Assembly (NCBI GenBank): GCA_027922465.2
Contig: BQMF02000219.1
Location: 248,001-312,000 of the forward strand
Length of the DNA: 64,000 nt
DNA from: Turritopsis dohrnii
Taxonomy: Eukaryota > Cnidaria > Hydrozoa > Anthoathecata > Oceaniidae
Direction: 5' to 3'
In this document: positions 45,001 to 59,100 of the stretch, in pieces
How the letters are laid out: each line of letters opens with the position of its first letter
How positions within the stretch are numbered: the stretch's first letter is position 1
Made by a program: the position numbers and the translations under genes
The notes under the pieces: model-generated
Told to the model about the DNA's origin: nothing
Database searches by the model: none
The model's input: the letters and a program-made list of their open reading frames with translations, nothing else

Positions 45001-47305
45001 GAATTACGATTTTTTTTTTTATAAAAGCCTAGTTTTGACTTCCATTATAACAGAAAATTATATGCTACAACAAACTTGAAAGGACTCTTATAAGAACTTT
45101 TTCAGAATTTTCTTTGGATGGAAAATGTGAAGCAACCGAAGAACACCTGCTGCCAAATGAGATTTGAAGACTCTGCATTACCTCCCAAACAATAACGATC
45201 TCTTTTGATACGGCTTTAGTTATTCCCTTTCAAAAATTCAACAACATTTTTTCATACGTCAAAATCATCCTTGTTAGGCAGCCTTGCTAAAAATGTAGCG
45301 ACTGCATGGGCGTGGTGGATAGCGATCACAATCTTGCATTTAGCAACCTTTAGCCCAGATCTCTGGTCTTTTTCAATATAAAAAGGAGAGCGTTACACAC
45401 AAAATAAAAGACTTGTTGCTTTTTTGGTGTGATTTCGTGATTGTTCTATGCGTGAGATTTTTCAGCGAGGATATGTTCAAAGTAAAACGTTTTATTACCA
45501 AGTACTAAAACTTTCTGAAACAATTTTAATGAAATATTCAGTACAAGCAACAGAACCACAACCAACACCAACGGCCGCAGCAATTATCGTTTTCAAGACA
45601 ATTGCACGCTATCGGTCAGTTAAGTAAAATATGAATTAATTAATTGATTGATTGATTGATTAGATGGCCTTCTAAACATCTTCATTCTCCTGTCTGTTTT
45701 AACGTTCACCGACAAAAGTTTCTTCTACGTCACACACAGCTTTTGATTAGTGCCAACGTCAGCAACTTTTTGTTAAAAGTTAGTCCTGCTGGTTTATTTT
45801 CTTTACGAAAAATAAAAGCTTTTAAAAATTATCGAAATCTAATCCATTAATGAAATAATTTCATTATAAGGAGTTCTCATGATATTCGTTATGGTGTTGC
45901 GCCTGATAATTACCGTGTATGTGTGATACCGGAATTTTGATTTGATTAACATGCACAACATAAAGAGATAATTATATTATGCTTGTTAACAGAATGAACC
46001 AAGTCTTACCAGTAGTGATTGTAAGTTTTAATGTATTCAATTTAAGACTATATCATCATGGCTCCATTCTGCTATCTTGTTTAGTACAGTTTTAATTGTT
46101 TTTCGTGACTCAATGCCGAAACAATAAAATTATTGTAGTTTCATGTTCACGATACACCAGGACAAGAAAACGCGTATATACATACGCATAGGTTACAGTG
46201 GGCTATGCCAAAGAGGTGTGCAGAGGGAGTTATGTTTATATAACCAACCATTGGCAACATTTTATTTGAAATTTTAAGCCTGTGTTGGGCATTAAGTTAT
46301 TGAGTTGCAACATTGCAATTTCTTTCAATTTTTGAAATTTGTGGTTTCCATAACAGATGGAAGCGCGCTTTTTCAGCGTTCGATTGTCCTGAATCTCGTA
46401 TTATACCAGTTATGTCATTAAAATCGAGAGTTAAAAAAACTTAAAAGATATTTCTGTGTTAAGTTTTATTTGCTATTGATGACTTTTATCTTCTTTATTT
46501 TGAAAATAGAATTGTCTTTAGAATTACTTAATACTCTTATTAACGAATCACCACTGGTAGCTGTGAAGTGGAAAAACATTCTTGCTCTTAAACAAATAGC
46601 AAATTCATTTAGTCTGAAATTGAGAACTTTGAAACCTCAAAAGATCGAATGAAACATTTGATATCGTTTCTTAATTATGATTGGATAAGACATGGCATGG
46701 CATTAAATGTAATTGGCTTAATTTTAAAGAAAGTGACATGATGTTTCATTGTGTTATAATTTTTTATTTTGAAGTTTGTTATAATTGATATGGAGGCAAT
46801 TTGAAAGTTTGTCAACTTGAATCTGATATTAAGAATCATGTGAAGATAAACCCAGTTACATATTGAGAAAGCCTTTCTTGCATATTTGATATTTTATCTG
46901 AATATTGCACCGGATGCAAAGCATTAATGTTTTGCATTCTTAGAGAGAAAAGATTTGTTAATCCACTACTCTTGTTAAGATATTTAATGTAAGAGAAGGG
47001 AAGTGATATTGATTTATAAATATGAACAAACATTAAACATACAACTGGATTATTTATGCTTACCAAGTTAAAAGCTTGGTACCTTCTTCTTTCTTGGTTA
47101 CTTCTGGTTTTATAATTTTATTAACCATGGCAAAAGTTCAGGGATACAAGATCACGACAGTCTTTTAGGAGATGTTCAGTAGAGAATATTGTGTTGTTTA
47201 TGTACGCACGAGGTAAGGAGATAATTATATATGATCAGAAGGCAGTTTATACACAACGTTGCAAATTCTCTTCTCCATCTTAATTTCGTTTTATTATTTT
47301 CATTA
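42049..47305. other. 5.3 kb intergenic stretch, no gene seen
   Basis: No conserved reading frame or RNA gene recognised on either strand. Small features only: a GCGCATGC-rich segment near 42990-43020, an (ATTG)n tract at 45640-45660, and short AT-rich blocks. The left end should hold the VPS37A 3' UTR. Confidence 0.4.
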
Positions 47306-47521
47306 AGCCGGTTTTCCACTAGGCGGAATATTCCGCTTGAGTCTAGCGGCTTTTGTTTTTTTAAGAAATTCCGCCGAAAGCGTCCGCGGAAAAGTCGGAT
47401 CAAGTTCAACTTTTCCGCCGCGGAATATTCCGCCAGCCAATCAAATGGTTCAAATAGTGATCACGTGGAGAAAAACAATAACCGCACCACGCTGAATATT
47501 CCGTTTAGTGGAAAACCGGCT
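47306..47521. mobile_element. 216 bp MITE, TTA target duplication
   Basis: Ends AGCCGGTTTTCCACTA (left) and TAGTGGAAAACCGGCT (right) are exact inverted repeats and continue imperfectly into the GGAATATTCC words behind them. TTA flanks both sides (47303-47305 and 47522-47524). A 3 bp TTA duplication fits PIF/Harbinger-type insertion; that class call is inference. The interior is rich in CCGCGG and GGAATATTCC palindromes. Confidence 0.8.
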
Positions 47522-49521
47522 TTACTTCGGGACCGACGGAAGCATTTTCCAAGTGGTCTTGTCAAAAGTAATATTTACCTAATGACATAACAAGTGTAGC
47601 ACACGAAGAGATTACATCAGCAATACATCTGGGGTAACATCTCCCAAGCTTTGTGTTATTCAGTCAAAACACGCACAATAGGGTTGAAAGTGTTGTGAGC
47701 ATACTGAAGTGAAAGCAGGCTAAATAACACAGTCTAAATCAATCATTATTTTCCCGTAATTTCTGCGCCCTCTGCGATTAGTCCTTTTTGTCAAAATTGA
47801 ATTAATTTACCTGTAATTGAGTTAAGTTTGATGAATTTCAGTTTTTCCTCTAATTTAACGCGATAAGGGTGGAATATTCCTCTAATCATTACGTCATTAA
47901 AAACAAAAATAGCCCTTTGTTATTTTTGAAAAAAATTCTCTTCTACCTTTAAACATGGATGTCCATGCTTTAAAAAAATTTTTCTTCATATTACAAATTA
48001 AGGGGTCTTCATGTTCGAGCACGTGTTCGTCTATAATTTTTTGAGCATTTTTCATACACTCCTTGTAAAAGACTCCGCTCCTATTCTTTATTTCGTCTGT
48101 CGTGGTTATGCCACAAACATCAAAGGATTGTCTCGAATTTTTTCCCCTCTAATTTAGCGCGAGTTTAGCGAAAATTTCCTCTGTTTATTTACGCGAATAT
48201 CAAGTTAAGATTTTCGAGGTACTTTATTTCCTCTTATTCTTTACGCGACCCACTCAAAATAATTACTTTTGCCGGTGCGTTATGTATATTCACCAGATAT
48301 TTCATTTTCGTGCAATCTTTTGCATGAAGTGGAATAGAGAAATTACGGTTTTATTTGCATTTAATATTTTGATCAGTTTATACCGCATCGTTTCATTGGA
48401 AACTTTAGCCGGATTCGGAAAAATCATTTTTTTCCGAAACTATTTTTCTATAGATTTGTTGGGAATTATAAACAACTTAGTAGAGTTGTTCGTGAATTTT
48501 TCCCTACAAAGTCATTAGAAACTTCACATCACAAGTAATTGATTTTTTTTTTCGTGTAACAGGCTCGTTGATTTTACGAATCTCCCTAATGCTCCATAAG
48601 AATAAAGTGAAGAGTGCCCTGACTAGCATGGACATTCCATTTAACTCTTTTTATTAGCGAGACACACAATGCCTGTCTGGTGTCTCACAAGCTTCAAGGG
48701 GAATCCTGTCTGGTGTCTCACAAGCTTCAAGGGGAATCCTGTCTGGTGTCTCACAAGCTTCAAGGGGAATCCTCATTTTCTTACTTTTCTTATGCATTAT
48801 CCGGGTTTTTTAATGCTGAAATTTAGTGGCATAAGAAGAGTGTTTGATAAAGAAAGACATGTTAATGTTACAATCTTCTGAATAATTCAATCTCTTAAAC
48901 GTGACGACACACTTTCCATAGTGTGAATAATGTATAGTTTAAACACAAGAGTCAATACAAATCGTGAAATGGCGAAATAATGAAATATGTATTACGCAAT
49001 TCTAATGATAAATCAATTGGACAATTCCATCCAACCAAAATCCAACCAATCTTGAATACCTACTCCTCCTTCGATCGATGTTTACTGTTTTTATACACGT
49101 TTTATTTTCGATAACAATAGTTTTGTAAGAAGAGAACACAGTGCTCATTTTCTTTTTCAATAAACGATACTTGCACCGTACGATAAATTCAAGAATTTTG
49201 TTGTGGATAAGGGTTGACTTACAGAAATAAATAAATAAATAAATAAATGGAAGGTGAGATTTTGAAACTGTGTTCTTAAAGATTAGAACAAAATAAGAAG
49301 AATTAATTCGTTTTGGTTGTTATACTCATTTATCTTCATTATACTCATTTATTTCCATTATACTCATTTATCTCCAAAAGAAAATTTCATCTATATATTT
49401 TAAAATCGAAAAATCGGAAGATAGCATTTCAAAAATCGGGATACTTGGAATTAAAGAGATTGCAATTTGTAGTCTACGCTTTACGTTCATTTCGTTCAAA
49501 CTGTCAGAGTATTTAGGCTAG
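47522..49521. other. Intergenic stretch, no gene seen
   Basis: Contains the 33 bp tandem repeat listed separately and an (AAAT)n tract near 49227-49249. No convincing reading frame. Confidence 0.4.
48672..48770. repeat. 33 bp perfect tandem repeat, 3 copies
   Basis: Three identical units of CCTGTCTGGTGTCTCACAAG plus CTTCAAGGGGAAT. Because 33 is divisible by three it reads as PVWCLTSFKGN three times, but nothing around it suggests a gene. Confidence 0.92.
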
Positions 49522-49664
49522 CAGGGACCGTGGAGCAGGGTGGCAATAATTATTTACAGTTTTAGCTATTCTAATCCAATAAAATTCGCAAAATACTCTT
49601 GGCCCTAAGTAGTCACCCCCCTCCTAAATGAAATTTGCTCCGCGAATTTGCTCCGCGGTCCCTG
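49522..49664. mobile_element. hAT-like MITE, ends CAGGGACCG, 5 bp duplication GCTAG
   Basis: A 143 bp element with CAGGGACCGTGGAGC on the left and GCTCCGCGGTCCCTG on the right, inverted with one mismatch. It is flanked by GCTAG on both sides (49517-49521 and 49665-49669). No coding sequence. Confidence 0.85.
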
Positions 49665-52600
49665 GCTAGTCAAGTCTGTGCATTAAGTTTTCTGTTAACA
49701 TTCCTTTCGTTCATCTAGTTCATATTGTGGAGACATGTTGATTATCTACTTTCTTCTTAATTAAGTTGTTTTTAAAATATTTGTTTTTTCAGGAAAGTCT
49801 TAAAACACACATGTTGGCTTTTAAACTGGATATCATGTGCACCAAAAACATTACGTGTAAATATTTTTTAAAAATATTGGACTCGCGAACGGTTTGTATA
49901 CATTTTCTTCAAAAATAAAATCCATCATGATTTATCGAGTGGGAAACTTTTTGAAAGCAGTATTCATTTAATTTTAATCAAGTTAAATTGAAGCAGCTGC
50001 CCCCGTGTTTTGATTGGTTCATTAATAATAGAACTAAAAGAAAATATCTCGTGAACGAATATCTTCTTTCAGCCAATCAGTAAATATTTGTGAAGAATTG
50101 AACGAGAACGAAAAATCGTAAGAAAAGATAAGTTCGTATAATGGAAACAGAGATGTTTTAAAGGATACTGTAGTTTTGATATTTTTATTATTTCAGTTGA
50201 AAATTTCATAACTGGACACAGATATTTCTGATGATGATTTCTAGAAACTATTAGTGGAAGACTTTCAAAAACTCCTTTTTAATGATACTAGATGTTTGAA
50301 TTTTGTTTTATTTGTGGTCATTTTGGTCTTTGAAAGATTGGCTTATCAATACTTAGTATGGAAAGAAAGAAAGAAGCTAAATGTTTTCTTCAACACTCGT
50401 ACCAGATTAGTTAATATGAATACAAGAAGTTGATGATTATAAGCCACTAGTTTCTGTCTTATCAACTTATCCTTCTTATAGGGTTTATATGAAACTTATA
50501 TGAAACACACACATGGAGTTACTAGTGTGAGGTCCTTCGTCACCTGTTTTCTTATATTAGCAGAAATAGAATGACAGTCTAGTCAAAGATTCGTCACAAC
50601 TGAAAAACGTTTTAAGTGAAAATATGTCGTCCAGACAACTGTACTAAAGGTGATAACGGAACGCTGGCAAGCTTCAGTCACATAGATCAAAAGCTTCTTT
50701 CTGCATCTTGTTGACTGTAGTAACCTTTTATACAAGTATCTTTGTTGTTTTGCTTTACTATATATTTATTTGTTTGTTTTTATTCCATCATTGTTTCATG
50801 AACATTAGACAAACTGAAAATCGCCTAGAAAGCATATTTCACATGGATTAAGCGAGGTTACAGTGTTTACAGCTCGTGTTGCTGAGATCACGAAAAGGAT
50901 CATTACAAGTCAACACAAGACGTGTTTTCAGGACCAGTTAAGACGTCTCTTAGACGTCCTCAACTAGTTTCCAGGTGTAACACCGAAAGATGTCTTTTAA
51001 GGACGAGAAAACGTCCTTCTTCTGCATGTAAAAACTTGATTTTGGTCTGTAGTAGGACAGTTTAAGTGCAATGTTTGTTTTTGTTTCACGTCTCCAGGGT
51101 AAATAATAATTTTACCAACCCTTTATTCGGTTCAGTTCCAGTGATACTATATACAAATATGCGTGTTTACTAGGTTTCAACAAACTAAGGTGTAGATAAT
51201 TTTTCCCATGCGAACATCTCTAGATGTCCCCTGTTCAAATATGAATGTCGTCACTTCAAACTTCACAAAGAATTTCTTTTGTTCGAATTTTCATGTTAAC
51301 CTATGCAAATATCCATTTATTCACTATAATCACAAAACAAATAATGATTATTGATTGGTTATAAATTGTCAGGTGATCAAATAATAGTAACCGAAAGTAC
51401 GATATATAATAGATACTGAAATGAAGACTTAATAAACAGTGCAGATTGCAGCTTGAAATTTTAAAAATATTTTGTTTAGAGAGATCAACGAAAAGAAACA
51501 TCAAATTCCAAATACATAATACTCTTTGGTAGGTACTCAAGTAATGGGAATCATGAATATGAAAGAGTTACGCATATATCAAGACTAAATGCAGCATAAA
51601 CCATGCCAGTTTTAACAATCTTATAATTTAAGGCCCTATGACTTGGTACCAGGCCTTTTCATCATAAATTCAATATTCTCTTGTGGAAAACTACAAACAA
51701 AAACATCAAACAGTTCTCTAGTTGAAACAGATGCTCGATTGGGGTTTTGACATTCCTTCATAAGGGCAACGTTTGTTAGAAGATCTGAATCTAACAGAAA
51801 ACTTTCAAAGTAATCGAAAGAATGAATATTTAAAAACTACCTTGGGACAGAAAGAAAAGAAAAGACCATTGTTTTTAAGCATCTATTTAGAATTTATTAA
51901 AAAAAATGATTCGAGACAAAACTGGTATATCGAGGCGTCTCTATCAAATCATTAAAAGTTCATGTTGAAAAAACTTACATGGACTGTTTCATGGCAAGAA
52001 ATACATTTGATGTGTATACAATAAACTTTTACGAACTTTTGCTGGAAGATAAAAATATTATCTTTAAGAAATGCTCAAAGAAGTTATTTTTGCATGTTAG
52101 GTAGGTTATCGAAAAACTGAAGCATATTTAGATTTTCAAGTATTAAACCTACTTTGTTTCAAAACGTCATTTTTCTCAAGAAAACACCTACTGTTTTGTA
52201 AAGCAACGTTAGAGAAGAAATGTCCTCGTGGTTTCTGAGCAGATTTACAAACGGTGAAAATACTGCAGCATAACGTTTTTGGCAATTTCGTTCCTAGGCC
52301 TTTCGTATTTCTAGTTGCAGGAACTGAAAATTGAATACTAAGAAGTAAGTTGGTGCTTTCTTTTAAGTCTTCTTTTTCATGTTAGTCACCTTGAAAACAG
52401 TTCAGAAATGTTTTTTTATGTTTCAGCATGCATCACCAGTATTGAGATTAATGTTCGAATCTAATATTGCTTTCAAACCTAGATTTCGTTGAAATAAAAA
52501 TAATTTAATGTGTTGTGACGTCATTAAATGTAGACAAATTTCTAAAAATAGTAAATCATGTCATATCTACTTTTGTAGTGTTTAATTCCTGAAGGTATTA

Positions 52601-53194
52601 TGTCAATCAAAGAAGTGTCTCAAGAAAGAAACAGTTTTTTTAAAAAGAGATGTAGTATCTGGTATCTTATTTCTGAGAGAGATCTTCATTTGTAGTAACA
52701 TTTATGAAAGCATTGATGGCGGATCTAGCAGAAATTTGATTGGTGTAAACCAATTTGGGAGAGAAGTTTCTAAAACAGAATTGGCGGTAAAATGACAATA
52801 TAACTTTTGAAAACGCTTTTCTCCATAACATTTACAGCAGCCAAATTACTAATCTTGATCCACCATGAGCATACTATAATGTAGATCGTGAATTTACTGT
52901 TTATAGTTTGAAAACATGCGTGTACGTGACGTATGAGGTTCTCTATGAGCATGTTTTTGTGAGTACAGTATGTGAAATTTGTTACTCCATTGTTTGGCGA
53001 GGTAACATTGCCAAGCTCAATGAGAATGTGTTTCAACAAACAATCTTGTCACCAGTCCTCTTCTGTAACGATATTATTAATATTATTGTTAATATTAATA
53101 TTAGAATAAAAAATACAACACAGAGAATGGCGATTCGCCTCGATTAGTTTCACGATACATATGAAATGGTAGATGGGATAATCGAGACAACTCT
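49665..53194. other. Upstream intergenic region of the DSCAM-type gene
   Basis: About 3.5 kb of AT-rich DNA. 50900-51010 repeats AAGACGT/GACGTC words. No gene is seen; the promoter and any 5' UTR exon of the receptor gene should lie in the right part. Confidence 0.35.
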
Positions 53195-56100
53195 ATGCTC
53201 GTTAACATGGAACGTTACATGATGGGTTGGTATGTATTGGCCATGTTGTTCTTCGTTTCCATGGAAATCACACAAGGTAGGAGCATTTTATTTATGAATT
53301 GGATATTCCATTACCATCACCACATGAACCATAGACAGTCATCTCTGCATCCTTGTAACTCGATAGTCAAATCGAGTCCGTAGAATTCGATTCTGCCATC
53401 AGATTGACCAATGACAGCCTCGTTTGAGCTGTAGAAACGAATAATGGCTTCCGGGCGACGTCTATAGGCTGGCGCAATATAGGGCTAAAGGGCTTGACTC
53501 TTTTATGTGGCCTCCACCACAGGAACTTATAGATAACTCGAACTACAGCAATCCCTTTAAACACACCTTCACGAAGGACGCCCGATAACTCGAACATTTA
53601 CCTTCACGAAGGACGCCCGATAACTCGAACATTTACCTTCACAAAGGACGCCCGATAACTCGAACATTTAATGATTCAACATCCCTTAAACTTTTGAGAG
53701 TTTCTTGTCTCAAAAAGTCTGCCAACAATCTCTAAAATCTCTTGTAAATTCGTTTAATTTCTCTCACTTGGAATTACATGAAGAACAATGTCCTTTTGCA
53801 CCCTTATGCAGCGATGGTGTAGTGGTTAGTACCTTTGAGTGCGACCGCTGCGACCCGTGTTCGAGTCCAGTTATGTCCACTCCGATGCGCTTTAAAAGCA
53901 GCGTATCAGCCCATTAGGAGCCGTTGACTGACTGCACACAATGATATACGTATCTCTGGTGGTAAGTCAACTACAAGTTGCAAGTCGGTGGGCAAAATAG
54001 CCAACCATTACGGATGGACACCCGAGGACTAAAAACTCCCAGTTACTTACTTACTTATCTTCAGGAAATAATGATTTATAGGTAGGGAGTAGACTCCTGC
54101 AATCGATTATTATCTGGTTCTCCTCACTAAGAAAGGGATGCAGGACGTTGAACACGACAACAAGACTCTTTTCTTATGTATATAGTCTATTGCATGATAT
54201 GACGGCTATTTTCTCAAACCCCACGCACTTAACTTAACTGTGGCCTTACCTACCTCAAAAAATGCTATAAGATGTACGGAAACCTTTGCTGAAGAACGTT
54301 TGAAATTTTCTCACAAAAAAAAAATAAAAATTCCCAGGCGATACTGAACTATCAAGCAGAATGGTACACAGGTTAAATCTAACTAGTTAAAAGTTGTGTG
54401 ATTGAAACAAAAATAACTAACGGGGGAGACACCTTTTATTTCATGAAATTCATGTCAAGCCTAAAAATCATATATAACAAAAATAAAAAAAAAATTGGAA
54501 ATTAATTTTTTTTTTCATCTAAAATATGGTTTGTCTTGTTTTGATAGGCTGACGCTCCATGTATCTTTTATGATGTGTTAAGTTAATTAAGAACGGCTTA
54601 TATTTCGTGTGTTGTTACACTGTATTCCTAACCACAGTAGTAATGGTTGTTTTCAAAACAATAAATAACGATTACCGAAAAAATGTTTTCTTAATTAATT
54701 GTGTGTAAATACAGCTGCACGGTCCTTCATCCAAAAAATGAAATAAAACTCATCATATCTTCAAATCAAGTCTATGCAACGAGAATGTTTACCATAAAAT
54801 CCCTTTGTTTTGGGCAACAACGGATAGCACTTTTATTTCGTTTAGCAAAAAAACAAGATTTTCGCTGTATTTTAGTCATTTTGGCATAACCCTACCTACC
54901 TAAAAGCCCTACCCGAAATTATAATGACCCTAAAATGTTGTAACTAGCCATCCGATAGAACACAGATGAAATGTTGTAACTAGATGAGTAAAGTTGTTGA
55001 AAATATATATCTCAATATCCAAATTTTCCATTCAGAGAATTTCTTAAATCGTTGAATAGGAAGCTCAGAATGTTCTTGCCGGGGGTAGATTAAGAATATC
55101 TTTACATTTAAAGAAATACAAAATAGGTTTTTATATAACTAAAACATTATAATCTAAATTATAAATGAAGCATTTTTACTTTAACTTTGATCTATCCCCG
55201 TATTCAAGAAATCTGCCAGAAAAACAAAAAATTGAATATTTCCTTTCTATTCCTTCACACACAAAAACACAAAAAAGGTTTTCTACTAGCGATACTGCGA
55301 ATTTCAAATTTCAATGTTAAATTGTCATCAAAACTTCCGTAACACACTTCGCCAGAAATCTTGTTAACCATTCTTAAAAATTAAAGATTTTCTAGTGTAT
55401 CAATCAGGGAAACATAAATCTTGGAGAGACCATTCTCGTAAGATATTGATGACGTATTCTTTAAATATATTTTTTTTCAGGAAAACTTGGTAAAGTCATG
55501 TCCAGTATCACTTTGCTTGATGAACCAGAAGATCTACTATTTTTAAATACAATGCCGTCAAAGTTAGAATGCCTCTATGATGGCTACCCAAAACCGAAAT
55601 TAACCTGGGAAAACGAGAAGGGAACATTAATTCAAGCAACAGACGACTTGCTCTCCATTGTAGATGATATTTTAGTCTTCCACGCATTCTTACCAAGTCA
55701 GTATAATAAAAAGATACACGACACTAAATACAGGTGTAAAGTATCAAGCGAAGTTGGTACTGTTGTAAGCAGATTCATCAAAGTGAAAGCAGGTAAGGTT
55801 GACATAACATTGCTGCACTAAAATTCTATTTTAAAATTTTTACAAATGAGTCTTTAATTTCGTAACAATTCTTAACCACACACTAGGATCATTCAAAGCT
55901 AGAAACGATGGAGGTTTTTCTAAAAGTTTCTTATTTCTTGTACAGTTTTAGACCGACGTTACTCACCAGTTGTGTACCACCAATCTGCTCCTCTCGGTGG
56001 ATCCGCCATCTTTAAGTGCATTTTGCCAGCCAATGAACAGGGCTACATTAAAGTACTAGCATGGAAGGTCATCTATCCAGGGGGCGCTAAGACGCGTATG

Positions 56101-59100
56101 GTGTTATCAGGGATGTCTATTGACGGTTTTAATTCTCTCACTACTGGACAGATGGTCGTTTCTGATGTTGTACAAATTCACGAACAATATAAATTTGCAT
56201 GCATCAGCCAAAACATTTTAAATAACGTCACATTAACTTCGTCACCAGCTCGTCTGTTTCCCAACAGTAAGTAACTTACTTAATTTTATGACGAAAGAAC
56301 TTAAGCTGTAAGATTTGTTTGGGTAAGTGAAGCATCTGTTTAAGAAAAGCAGTCCACTTCAAAATCAAACAATAAAATTTTTCAGTTAAAATAGGTGCAT
56401 GTGACTTTATTCTAGAGCCTACACCTATCATCCCATCCAATCTGATTCATCCAGAAGCTCAAACAATCTACTCTGGAGAAACACTGACCCTAAACTGTGA
56501 CGCAACCGCTTTTCCTTTACCATCCTTTACTTGGTTCAAAGACGGTGACAGATTGAAACAGAATGATCGAAAAAAGACTATTACAGGAGGTTCGATCAAA
56601 ATTTTGAGATCAACAGTGAAAGATGAAGGAAAATACGAATGCTTGATTGAATACAAAGATGAAGAAAAGATAACTCTTACTGCAGTTGTAAAAATTAAAA
56701 GTAAGATAAATGTTTTTTATTCAAATCGAAAACATATGAGCAATCAAGGAAAATCTAATGACTTAAGTGTTTAGTACTTAGCGTTAGAGACGACAGTGTA
56801 AACAAACTGTTGTTTTCTTTTTTCCTTTATTTCATTGAGCGTGATATCATTGGGCGTGATATGCCAGGATACTTAAGTAACGCAAGCTCTCCGTTCGAAA
56901 AACGCCAAAATGTAAATGATAATGAAAATACGAATAGAATCTTCGATGCTTTGGGTTTTTATTAAACAGTAATATCATCATTCAATTCAAAAAACTTTGA
57001 CACTTCTATGCATTTGATTTTTTGCTAGCTCCTTTGATCCTGATAGAAAGACCGAAATTAGTATCGACATCAGCTGGCAAAACGGCAACATTTAATTGCC
57101 GAGCAACAGGAACAAAACCGTTCGTTGTAGAATGGCGAAAGAACGGCAATCTCATCCCGAAATCTGATCGAATTATCGTATCAGCAGGTACAAAGTCGCT
57201 AGTTATCGCTAACGTTGTACCAAATGATGAAGGTATTTATCAGTGTGTTATCAAGAACGACTATGAACAAGTTCAAGCATCGGCACGGTTAGTTGTGGAT
57301 GGTAAGTCTGTTAATTTCCACAGGTGAACAGTGCAGGTTCAACCTTTGTAGCCTGTGTTGATTGGTTGTTTACTGTTGACTCTTAAAATCCCTTCAACAT
57401 CCTTCATTTCACTATTAGGTGCTCTACCATCCATTATCAACATGTCACCCGAGGTAAAGCTCAACTTTGGCGCCTCAACCACAATATCATGCAGATGTAC
57501 CGGTACACCACAACCAAAAGTCACGTGGTACCTCGATGGCGAAATAATACGTGACCGAAACAATGAAATTTCAATTGTTGACACAATAGGGATAGATAAT
57601 GACGTTATTTCCGCATTAACACTTCGAAATATACAGACTAAATATTCTGCAGCTTATAAGTGTTTCGGAGAAAACCGTGTTGGAAAGGACAGCGTTGAAA
57701 CATCCATCGAAGTGGAAGGTGAGAAACTAGACGCAATCTTTATCGCTCTTCTTATAAGATACCCATACCTTAGTGTATCAAGGCGCCATCTTTAAAGTTT
57801 GCTGTCAAAACGTCGCTACCGCCATGACAACATCTTCTTAGACTAACACACTCCTTAAAGTCATAAGTGATCATAAGTCCACTCATCTTTACAGAATGAG
57901 AGAACATTCGCGTATTTATGCTATTATAAGCATGATAGACTAAAAACAAAACGAGCGAATGGGTTCTGTCCGGATTCCGTCCTTTGTACTTCCTTATTGT
58001 GCTAGCTTAAGCAACGATGTTAAATTCTCCAGTAGAGTAAACTGGAATTATCATCTGTTTCTCCAACTTCACCTCACTCTCCTTTCACCGCTACACAGGT
58101 AAACCCACTATCATCAAGTTTCCATCGGAAATATCGGGTGTTTCGGGTCGATCTCTTTACATTGATTGTATTGGCAAAGGTTTTCCAAAGGTGACCCACG
58201 TGTGGTACAAGAATGGGATTGCTGTACAGCGTTCCCATCGGATTATTATCCATAAGAACGGAACACTGGAACTGAAACGGTTTGGTGCATCTGATATTGG
58301 AAAATACTGGTGCATTGTGGATAATAAATACGGCAATTATCAAGCTGACGTACGTGTTGCCGTGCTGGGTAAGTCTTTCCTACACATGCGCCGTTACTAG
58401 TGAAATTATTATATAGGGTTGATATCTTAACAGTTCTTGTTGGAAAGTCTCTGTTTTTCGTTTGAAACATGAGATAACAATAAGCTTGTTACCAGCATAG
58501 CAGTGTCTATATGTATACGAATACTCGAAAAGGCTGGTTCACACTAGAAAAGGCTGGTTCACACTCGAAAAGGCTGGTTCACACTTGAGTCACACCTCGA
58601 TGATAGGTCTCCTGCTTTTCCGATGATACGGATTATACGTGGCAAAAGGATTTCTTTCTATTCTTTTTTTAGATCCACCTCAAATAACGCCCTTTACTCT
58701 ATCACCCGTCCTTGTTGGGCGTCGTGCTCAATATCTATGCACCTCACCTGGCGGTAGCGAAAAAGGTTTTGAAATCACCTGGTACAAAAATGGTTTAAAA
58801 GTTCAGGAAAACGATCACGTGAAAATACTTGGCCTAATGTTTTCAAAAGCGCTCACTTTCAAACAAGTATATATAAGTGATCGAGGCAGATACACCTGTA
58901 TTGTCAAAAACGAAGCTGGAGAAACGAGTTACTCGGCAGATCTAGTCGTATATGGTAAGTCCGTTTTGAATTTCCATTTCTAAAGAAGTTGGAATGTTTG
59001 TGTTGTTTTTTTACGTCACCACTAAAACCAAGACTACTGACGTCACATTTTGTTTTCATTTTATCCTATGGAAATACTACAGAGATGATTCTAGCAATGA

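Noticed and set aside
48669..48881. Short coding gene with repeated PVWCLTSFKGN
   Set aside because: The repeat is an exact 33 bp tandem in intergenic DNA; the periodicity alone keeps the frame open.
52770..53147. Open frames of 79-89 codons before the DSCAM signal-peptide exon
   Set aside because: They overlap on opposite strands, show no domain or signal sequence and have AT-rich random composition.
53808..53880. Functional tRNA gene
   Set aside because: A and B boxes are present, but the cloverleaf stems do not pair properly and the sequence continues into a SINE body with a tandem tail.
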